From NCBI GenBank assembly GCA_964405335.1, contig CAYONP010000094.1, positions 1 through 21,424 on the forward strand: a stretch of DNA of 21,424 nt, written 5' to 3'. Source of the stretch: CAYONP01 sp964405335. Its GTDB lineage: Bacteria > Armatimonadota > UBA10988. Below, piece by piece: positions 16,078 to 21,424 of this stretch; the stretch's first letter is position 1; each line of letters starts with the position of its first letter. The translations under genes were made by a program, and so were the position numbers. The notes below the pieces were generated by a model that was given only the letters and a program-made list of their open reading frames with translations, had not been told where the DNA came from and made no database searches.

Positions 16078-16142
16078 GGGGTGCGCGTCAAGGCCGGCGG
16101 CCCCGGCGTCGACCCGCACTGAAGTACGGGTCTGCGCAAGCC

Positions 16143-16165
16143 AAACCCGCCCGAGAGGCGGGTTT
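16143..16165. terminator. Strong hairpin, terminator-like
   Basis: AAACCCGCC (16143-16151), loop CGAGA, then GGCGGGTTT (16157-16165): a perfect nine-pair stem followed on the plus strand by CGTTT. The thymine tract is short, so the terminator reading is tentative. A second, weaker palindrome (GCCACG ... CGTGGC, 16176-16197) follows. Both lie in the gap before the AAA ATPase gene. Confidence 0.5.
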
Positions 16166-16276
16166 CGTTTGTGGAGCCACGCGTTCCAACCCGTGGCACA
16201 ACCCGATCCGACGCAGGTTCACGTCACGCGGGAGGAGACCGACATCCGTCGCCTAACTGACCCGCGGAGGGCGCTG

Positions 16277-17692
16277 ATGAGCGGATGGCTGGCGATCATC
16301 GCCGCGTTGGTGTACGCGCTGAGCGCGCGAGAGTGGCGGTGGCAATGGCGCCGGCCGATGACGCTGGCGCAGGCATTGACCCGGTTCTTCGGCGCCGACT
16401 GCCGCGAGATCCCGATTGTCGAGCGCGGCTTCGCGACCGTCGACCTGCCGAACCTGCACCTGGCTATTCAGCACGAGGCAGAAGCGCGGGCCGGGAGCAC
16501 CGAGACGCTCGGCTATCGCACTCCGCACGAGCACCCGATGGGCCAGAGCCTGCGAGCACTCATCTCGGGTGACAGCCCGTGGTTCGCCACCGTGGTCGGC
16601 GCGGAGCAGTATCGCGAGGTCGACATCGGTCCCGACGAGCGCATCGCCTGCCTCGAAAACGGCCTCCACCTGCTCTCAGTCAGCCGGCGCAAGGTCGCCG
16701 TGCACGTCACCGCCAACCCGTTCGGCGGCACCATCACTCTCGAGCTGATGTGCCACGACACCGACTTCGCGCTGCAACTCCTCGACGCATTCCGCCGCCG
16801 GGCCAGCGAGGAGAGCGTCTTCCGCGGCAAGCTGCTCGGCCTCGAATGTCGGGCTGACGAGTGGGACGAGTCGGGCCACGCCGGCGTGCGCTTCCTGACC
16901 TTCCCGGCCGTCCCCGACGAGGCCGTGATCCTCCCCGCCGAGACGATCAACCTGATCGAGCGCAACACCGTCCGCTTCTTCGCCCACGCCGAGGCGCTGC
17001 GCCGCAGCGGCCGCTCGGTCAAGCGCGGACTGCTGCTCCACGGCCCGCCCGGCACCGGCAAGACCTACACCGTCATGTGGCTTGCGCAGCGCCTGGCCGG
17101 CACCACCGTGATCGTGCTCAGCGGCGAGCAGCTCGGGCTGATCAAGCAGTGCTGCGCCATGGCCCGCGCCCTCGCGCCGGCGATGGTCGTGCTCGAAGAC
17201 GTCGACCTGATCGCCCTCGAGCGGGACGATCAGCGCCACGCCGCGATCCAGGTCACGCTGCACCAGTTGCTCAACGAGATGGACGGCCTCGCCTCCGATG
17301 CCGAGGTGCTGTTCATGCTCACCACCAATCGCCCCGACGTGCTCGAACCGGCGCTCGCCGCCCGGCCGGGACGGATCGACCAGGCCATCGCCTACCCGCT
17401 GCCCGACCCCGACTGCCGCGCCCGACTGCTCGACCTCTACGGCCAGGGGCTGGTGCTCACGCTGAACGACCGCGACGGGCTGATCGTCCGGACCGAGGGC
17501 GCCAGCCCGGCGTTCATCAAAGAACTCTTGCGCAAGGGCGCGCTGATTGCCGCCGAGGAGGATTCGACCAGCAACGGCACACTCAAAGTGACCGACGCCC
17601 ACCTCGACCTCGCGCTGCGCGAGATGATCCTCGGCGGCGGGGCGATGAGCCGCCAACTGCTCGGCTTCGCCGGCGACGCACCGGCCGCCTGA
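16277..17692 (+). CDS. Membrane-anchored AAA+ ATPase (BCS1/FtsH-type AAA module)
   Basis: A 471-residue AAA+ protein. A single hydrophobic helix at residues 3-16 (GWLAIIAALVYALS) suggests anchoring to the membrane. A beta-rich N-terminal domain of about 200 residues follows, then the AAA core: Walker A GPPGTGKT (256-263), Walker B MVVLEDVD (303-310), sensor-1 TTNRPD (349-354) and arginine-finger region ARPGRID (362-368), with a helical lid to the end. There is no protease domain, so it is nearer to BCS1-like or single-ring AAA proteins than to FtsH. Substrate unknown. The start at 16277 has GGAGG about six bases upstream. The same frame is open much further upstream, but that part overlaps the sulfatase copy and is not used. 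Confidence 0.8.
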   Translation: MSGWLAIIAALVYALSAREWRWQWRRPMTLAQALTRFFGADCREIPIVERGFATVDLPNLHLAIQHEAEARAGSTETLGYRTPHEHPMGQSLRALISGDSPWFATVVGAEQYREVDIGPDERIACLENGLHLLSVSRRKVAVHVTANPFGGTITLELMCHDTDFALQLLDAFRRRASEESVFRGKLLGLECRADEWDESGHAGVRFLTFPAVPDEAVILPAETINLIERNTVRFFAHAEALRRSGRSVKRGLLLHGPPGTGKTYTVMWLAQRLAGTTVIVLSGEQLGLIKQCCAMARALAPAMVVLEDVDLIALERDDQRHAAIQVTLHQLLNEMDGLASDAEVLFMLTTNRPDVLEPALAARPGRIDQAIAYPLPDPDCRARLLDLYGQGLVLTLNDRDGLIVRTEGASPAFIKELLRKGALIAAEEDSTSNGTLKVTDAHLDLALREMILGGGAMSRQLLGFAGDAPAA

Positions 17693-18919
17693 CTCCGGCC
17701 CCGAACCCTCGCGTGCGGGAACTACATTGCGCGGCTGTACGTTCTGCTTCGCTGGGCCGGGGACCGGCTGAACCAGATGACCGCCGACCGAACGGAGACG
17801 GGCCGCGACCACGCCACCAGCGCCCTGCCGCCCGCGCCAACGGCGGCGGTCGACGACGGCGAGACGGTGGAGACCAGCGCCTATGATGCGACGGGCCTGC
17901 GGCGGCAGAAGACCGCCGGCGGGTCGACCACGCACTTCGTCTGGGACCGCGTCAACCTGCTGGCCGAGCTGGACGACACGCTGGCCAGACTCGCGCAATA
18001 CACAGACTACCCCGGCGTATGGGGCGGTCTGTCGAGCCAACGCCGGAACTCCACCTCCAGTTACTACGCCTTCGACCTGAGCGCCAACACGCGGGCGTTG
18101 TTCAACGGCGCGGGGATCACCGACCGGTATCTGTATGGGGCTTTTGGGGTGGAGCAGATCGTCACGGGTTCGACGGAGAATCCGATGCGGTTTGGGGGGC
18201 AGGTGGGGTATTTTCGCGACTTGGCCGAGAGGCTGTATGTGCGGGCGAGGTGGTATGAGGTGGGGGTGGGGAGATGGGTGTCGAGAGATCCCGCAATCCC
18301 GCCATACCTGCTACAGGCTGGGTATCTCTATGCGATGGACAGCCCCGCGAGTCTCGGCGACCCATCGGGGCTCCAGGCACTGCCGCAGCCACCCGCGTAC
18401 CCGCCTGTGCCGCCTCGTAGCGCAGCGCTGGCTGAGGTGATACCGCTCCCTGTCGCCGCGGCTGACTGCCTCTGGTCAGCCTCCCTACTCGCGTCAATCC
18501 CCTTGCTCTGCGCAGGATCTTGCGCGCTCGACGTGGCGACCTCGAAGGAGGAGCGCAAGATACTCGAGGAGGCCGGCCGGCAGCACGCGCGGCGATTCAA
18601 GTGCAAACCAGCGCCGAAACAATCAGACCCCAAGGATGACATATCGGCGGGATGTCGTGCCTGCCGTAACGGCTGCCACAAGCACTGCAGGAAGACGTAC
18701 CTGGAGCGGCCAATCTGGCGCTGCATCTTCAGTGACCTCGAAAGCGACAGGGCGCGCTTCAATGGCTGTTTCATGGAGTGCAATAGACTCCGTCGCGACT
18801 GCGTTAAGAGGTTACCGCCGTGGTTCGATCCCGAGCTGCCTCCCGGTGCGTTGAGCAGGGCTGACCCAGGCACCTGTAAGTCATCGTCGCTGTCCCCGGT
18901 GAAAGCTCGCGGATTATGA
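17693..18919 (+). CDS. Rhs/YD-repeat protein C-terminal piece with cysteine-rich tip (probable polymorphic toxin)
   Basis: The Rhs-like frame is open from just after the AAA stop; a conventional start is ATG 17777, giving 380 residues, without a Shine-Dalgarno. Residues 36-198 are the conserved end of an Rhs core: YDATGLRRQKT, YYAFDLSANTRAL, YLYGAFG, MRFGGQVGYFRDLAERLYVRAR (split here by my count at 137-158), GRWVSRDP and YLYAMDSPASLGDPSG. After the DPSG border comes a variable tip of about 180 residues. It has a proline-rich linker, a hydrophobic stretch (219-249) and 13 cysteines, while residues 1-200 have none. Such tips are normally toxins delivered from the Rhs shell. I recognise no known toxin fold. 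The large N-terminal shell is missing, so this is an orphan CT cassette or fragment. Confidence 0.75.
   Translation, partial: LRPRTLACGNYIARLYVLLRWAGDRLNQMTADRTETGRDHATSALPPAPTAAVDDGETVETSAYDATGLRRQKTAGGSTTHFVWDRVNLLAELDDTLARLAQYTDYPGVWGGLSSQRRNSTSSYYAFDLSANTRALFNGAGITDRYLYGAFGVEQIVTGSTENPMRFGGQVGYFRDLAERLYVRARWYEVGVGRWVSRDPAIPPYLLQAGYLYAMDSPASLGDPSGLQALPQPPAYPPVPPRSAALAEVIPLPVAAADCLWSASLLASIPLLCAGSCALDVATSKEERKILEEAGRQHARRFKCKPAPKQSDPKDDISAGCRACRNGCHKHCRKTYLERPIWRCIFSDLESDRARFNGCFMECNRLRRDCVKRLPPWFDPELPPGALSRADPGTCKSSSLSPVKARGL
17717..17779 (+). repeat. 63-bp block repeat, copy 2
   Basis: It matches 14976-15038 in three perfectly conserved blocks at the same spacing. It begins 24 bases after the AAA ATPase stop and ends in the ATG at 17777 that opens the Rhs piece. 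The two copies bracket 2.7 kb holding the membrane protein, sulfatase copy and AAA gene. Confidence 0.6.
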
Positions 18920-19581
18920 TGACTCACGATATTGTGTTGGCAATCTGGTGCGACGATCGCGATGCAATCCGGCGGTACTTGGCCTCTGGCGGTAGCCCCA
19001 ATCGGGCAGACCCTGCGGAGCTGCGAGAGCTGGATCGGCGCATTGGTGCCATGGACGCCCTTGACGTGATGGGTATCTACACGGACGATGGCTATGTCAA
19101 CCCTGTTGCGTTTGCTGCGACACTTGGCAAGGGCGCAGCGCTGGACGTGCTGTTGAGGCATGGCGGGTGCCCGAATGCCTGGGCGATTCGGCCCTATCCG
19201 CTGATGAGCCTCCTGATCTCCATCCGTGAGGTCGCGAAAGGTCCAAAGCGAGAGCAACTGCGCCTGGTGATCCAGGTGCTCATCGATAATCAGGCGGATG
19301 TTAGTGTGGGTTGCAGGACCGGAATACCGCCGCTGGTTGAGTGCGCCGTGGCTGATGATACTGAAGTTGCGGTGTCATTGCTCGACGCGGGCGCTGATCC
19401 CAACGTGCAGGACTATGATGGCGATACGGCGCTGATGTGGGCCGTCAGGAACGGGAGTCTGCACTTCGTGGATCTGTTGTTGCGGCATGGAGCGCGCCTA
19501 GACGTGCAGAATGATCGACACGAGACGGCGGTCATGTTGGCTGATCAGTACGGTGTGCAGTTGAACCGTACACTGTGTTGA
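18916..19581 (+). CDS. Ankyrin-repeat protein, probable immunity protein
   Basis: A 221-residue, cytoplasmic-looking protein made of ankyrin repeats. Clear units are at about 62-89 (NPVAFAATLGKGAALDVLL..GGCPN), 136-165 (PPLVECAVADDTEVAVSLLDAGADPN) and 167-199 (DGDTALMWAVRNGSLHFVDLLL..GARLD), with a degenerate one at 200-213 and a divergent N-terminal unit. Its ATG overlaps the TGA of the Rhs-tip gene (ATGA), so the two are translationally coupled. Ankyrin-repeat proteins are a known class of immunity partner in polymorphic toxin systems, where they follow the toxin directly. Base composition is lower in GC than the flanks (36 of 60 in one sample at 19021-19080). A second ATG at 18919 is an alternative start. 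Confidence 0.78.
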   Translation: MMTHDIVLAIWCDDRDAIRRYLASGGSPNRADPAELRELDRRIGAMDALDVMGIYTDDGYVNPVAFAATLGKGAALDVLLRHGGCPNAWAIRPYPLMSLLISIREVAKGPKREQLRLVIQVLIDNQADVSVGCRTGIPPLVECAVADDTEVAVSLLDAGADPNVQDYDGDTALMWAVRNGSLHFVDLLLRHGARLDVQNDRHETAVMLADQYGVQLNRTLC

Positions 19582-19587
19582 CGTTAG

Positions 19588-20382
19588 CATCCTGCGCGGC
19601 GGAGGTGGCGCGGTAGTGCGGGTGATGCCATCTCGTTGGGCGAGCAGTCGGCCATGATCGCTCCGACCGGCCGCCTCCTCGCCACCGTCGGCGCCAACGC
19701 GGGGCGCTGGTCGACCAGCTACGACGCGCGGGGCGGGCTGACCGCCGAGATGGACCCGCTCGGGGCGGTCACCAGCTACACCTACGACCCCGCCGGCCGG
19801 CTCACCGAGCGGGTCGACGCGAGGGGCTGGCCGACCACCTACGCGCTCGACCCCCTCGGCCGCACCGTCGGGCAGGTTTATCCGGATGATGCGCGGGTCA
19901 CCTGGGCCTTCGACCCGGCCGGGCGGACGGTGCTGATGGGCGACGGCACGGGCTTGGCCGACTACGCCTACGACCCCGCCGGCCGGCAGACCGAGGTGGC
20001 CCTGCCGCTCGGGCTGCGGTTGACCTATGACAACGATCCGCTCGCTCCGGCTCGGCAGCGTTGCCGTACCTGCGGCAGGGCACTTGCGCGGCCGGGCGCC
20101 ATCGGGCACACTCGTCTGACCGCCTCGGGCGCTGCCGCCTGTGGCTCGGTCGGAGCAGGGGATGGCGCGTCGGCTCGCCCGCGGGCTCACGCTGCACCTG
20201 GGCTGCTGCATAACGGTCGTCGCCGTCGCGGCGCGGCCCGCCGCGGGCACGAAGCACCACCCTCTCCGGCGGCCTCAGCCGCGCTGCCGCGCTGCCGGCG
20301 GTGGCCGGACTATCCCGCCGCGACCGCCTACGGAGGCAGGACCTATCAGGCTCCCGGTGGTCGGGCGCGGTTCAGACGGTGA
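19588..20382 (+). pseudogene. Displaced Rhs/YD-repeat fragment
   Basis: From about 19660 to 20045 the frame carries several YD/RHS repeats: SYDARGGLTAEMDPLGAV, YTYDPAGRLTERVDARG, YALDPLGRTVGQVYP, FDPAGRTV and YAYDPAGRQTEV. These belong upstream of an Rhs core end, not downstream of an immunity gene. After LTYDNDP (near 20040) homology stops and the frame goes on as Arg/Ala-rich, non-repeat residues to 20382. There is no credible start and no core end. It is the middle slice of an Rhs gene, left by recombination. Confidence 0.75.
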
Positions 20383-20452
20383 TTCGGCGTGGCCACTGGT
20401 AACTCCCTGGTCAGCGGAGACCTGGGCCTCGCCCAGAGGAGCAGAGCCGTGA
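20162..20452 (+). CDS. Doubtful small ORF with a signal-peptide-like start
   Basis: Ninety-six codons with GGAGCAGGGG directly before the ATG. The first 30 residues (MARRLARGLTLHLGCC..) look like an export signal with GC-ending codons. The remainder is proline- and arginine-rich without recognisable domains, and third-position GC falls. Its TGA overlaps the GTG start of the next gene (GTGA), which favours a real coupled gene. It also overlaps the tail of the Rhs remnant, which has no functional claim there. It may be a decayed or frameshifted gene. Confidence 0.3.
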   Translation: MARRLARGLTLHLGCCITVVAVAARPAAGTKHHPLRRPQPRCRAAGGGRTIPPRPPTEAGPIRLPVVGRGSDGDSAWPLVTPWSAETWASPRGAEP

Positions 20453-21069
20453 GAGCAAGACGATGCCTGGTGTGGTTGACGGCCGCGATGACGCTGTGCT
20501 CGGTCGGTTGGCTGCTCGGCGGCCGACCGGCCTCAGCCCACTGCGACACCCTGGCCGGTCCCGTGGTGGCCGATGCCCGGGTTGCCCTTGAGCGCGGCCA
20601 GGTCGATGTTGTGCTGAAGTGGGTCGGCGAGGCGGATGAGGCGGAGGTTCAGGCCGCCTTCGCCGACGCGGTCGCGATGCGGCCGCTGGCCGAGCCGGCG
20701 CGGACCGTCGGCGAGATGCGCTTCTACGAGACGCTGGTCCGGCTGCATCGGGCCGGTGAGGGCGAGCCCTTTACCGGGCTCAAGCCGGCGGCCGAGATCG
20801 AGCCCATCGTGCGGATGACCGATGCGGCACTCGACCAGGGCTCGCCCGACGCCGTGGTGCACGAGCTCACCGCGGCGGTCGAGGCCGGCATCCGCCAGCG
20901 CTTCGCCGAGGTCGGCGAGCGCCGGCTGCGCGCCGCTGACAGCGTCGAGGCCGGGCGGGCCTACGTGGCAAGCTACGTGGAGTGGACGCACTACGTCGAG
21001 CGGCTCCACGCCGCCGCCAACCCAACCGAAGAGCACGGCGACGCCCACGGCGAGCACGGCGGAGGGTGA
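20449..21069 (+). CDS. Secreted DUF6448-like protein with His-rich tail
   Basis: A 206-residue exported protein. The signal peptide ends ..GRPASA at residue 30, and the mature protein begins HCDTLAGPVV, a hallmark of DUF6448. It continues with the family blocks LKWV.E.DEAEVQAAF, FYETLVRLHRAGEGEPFTGLKP and GRAYVASYVEWTHYVERLH. The C-terminus (EEHGDAHGEHGGG) is rich in His and Asp/Glu and could bind metal. Function is unknown. GTG at 20449 is chosen because GAGGAG lies seven bases upstream and a good signal peptide starts there; the frame remains open upstream to 20389. Confidence 0.8.
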   Translation: MRARRCLVWLTAAMTLCSVGWLLGGRPASAHCDTLAGPVVADARVALERGQVDVVLKWVGEADEAEVQAAFADAVAMRPLAEPARTVGEMRFYETLVRLHRAGEGEPFTGLKPAAEIEPIVRMTDAALDQGSPDAVVHELTAAVEAGIRQRFAEVGERRLRAADSVEAGRAYVASYVEWTHYVERLHAAANPTEEHGDAHGEHGGG

Positions 21070-21127
21070 TCTTGAATCACAGCGATCTGGTGTGAATGCC
21101 GAGGAGTCTTGGCATCAGGGGCGCCCA

Positions 21128-21424
21128 ATGAAGGCGGTGGCCTGCGTGGTGACCGCCGTCATGCTCTCCGGTTGCCTCGGCGCAGCTGGCCTTGCAGACC
21201 GAGTGGCGGCCATGCCTGACCCGCCGTCGGTCCTCGCCTCGTGGCAGGCGGCACTGACCGGGATTGAGCACCGCCTAGCACTGCCCGAGAGGGAGTTTGT
21301 CTGCGGCGGATGGAGCCTCTGGATGGTTCCGCTGGGCGAAGGACGGTATCTGACGGGAGGGGGCAACCGGGTCCGTATCCGCGACGGGGATGCAGACATT
21401 CGCGAGTACCAGCTTCCGGCGTCG
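21128..21424 (+). CDS. Lipoprotein, N-terminal part (runs off the window)
   Basis: Ninety-nine codons are open to the last base, so the gene continues beyond the window. The start MKAVACVVTAVMLSGC ends in a lipobox (L-S-G-C, Cys16), so the mature protein should be lipid-anchored. The rest (EREFVCGGWSLWMVPLGEGRY and following) is not a family I recognise. It follows the DUF6448-like gene by 58 bases on the same strand. Only a weak GGGG lies upstream of the ATG. Confidence 0.6.
   Translation, partial: MKAVACVVTAVMLSGCLGAAGLADRVAAMPDPPSVLASWQAALTGIEHRLALPEREFVCGGWSLWMVPLGEGRYLTGGGNRVRIRDGDADIREYQLPAS

Noticed and set aside
16104..16140. ACCCG...CGGGT palindrome before the terminator-like hairpin
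   Set aside because: Only five pairs around a ten-base loop; too weak to call.
15000..16257. GTTAGGC (near 15000) and GCCTAAC (near 16252) as integron attC core sites
   Set aside because: They are 1.25 kb apart, far more than an attC, with no paired inner sites and no integrase.
15680..16276. A 199-residue N-terminal extension of the AAA ATPase
   Set aside because: It is antisense to the sulfatase duplicate and crosses a terminator-like hairpin. ATG 16277 has a good Shine-Dalgarno and a membrane helix right after it.
18190..18285. G-rich tract in the Rhs core end as a G-quadruplex
   Set aside because: The runs are explained by Gly/Val/Trp/Arg codons of the conserved core, and I do not find four well-spaced runs of three or more that stand out.
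1..21424. CRISPR array, tRNA, rRNA or riboswitch
   Set aside because: No evenly spaced short repeats, cloverleaf with CCA end, or rRNA-like sequence was seen in the gaps between genes.

Overview
The window is GC-rich bacterial chromosomal DNA. Its gene content is typical of glycan-feeding, large-genome environmental bacteria: secreted caspase-like/PEGA protein, GH38 mannosidase, Tat-exported sulfatase, pectate-lyase-fold protein, laminin-G/jelly-roll-type secreted proteins and Rhs debris. This resembles Planctomycetota, Armatimonadota, Hydrogenedentota or neighbouring phyla. No rRNA, tRNA or other marker gene is present, so the phylum cannot be fixed. Calls rest on reading the sequence only; no database search was run.

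Layout. (1) 1-1770: an orphan HsdR-N-type nuclease, then a short HicB-like gene set among GTAG-headed hairpin repeats (REP/REPIN-like). (2) 1768-10683: a block of secreted or glycan-related genes: a propeller-like secreted protein (-), an internally duplicated jelly-roll protein (+), a caspase/PEGA protein (-), a beta-helix pectate-lyase-like protein (-) and a GH38 alpha-mannosidase (-). (3) 10884-12035: an AAA_14/DUF4143 ATPase (+) with an extended -10 promoter six bases from its ATG. (4) 12156-14905: a compact minus-strand operon, sulfatase > DUF4259 > CorA-like transporter. (5) 14567-16077: a 374-bp, one-mismatch duplication of the sulfatase 5' end and promoter, flanking a lower-GC insert with a small membrane protein. 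(6) 16277-17692: a membrane-anchored AAA ATPase (+). (7) 17693-20045: a broken Rhs locus. It holds an Rhs core end fused to a cysteine-rich variable tip, an ankyrin-repeat gene overlapping it by ATGA (probable immunity gene), and then, out of natural order, an Rhs/YD-repeat fragment. (8) 20162-21424: a small doubtful secreted ORF, a DUF6448-like secreted protein and the start of a lipoprotein that runs off the window.

How they fit together: the sulfatase, mannosidase and beta-helix protein suggest breakdown of sulfated or mannose-containing polysaccharide, though they are not one operon. The right third (14.9-20.4 kb) looks like an accessory zone built by insertion, partial duplication and Rhs-cassette shuffling. 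Its most notable content is the possibly undescribed cysteine-rich Rhs tip with its ankyrin partner.
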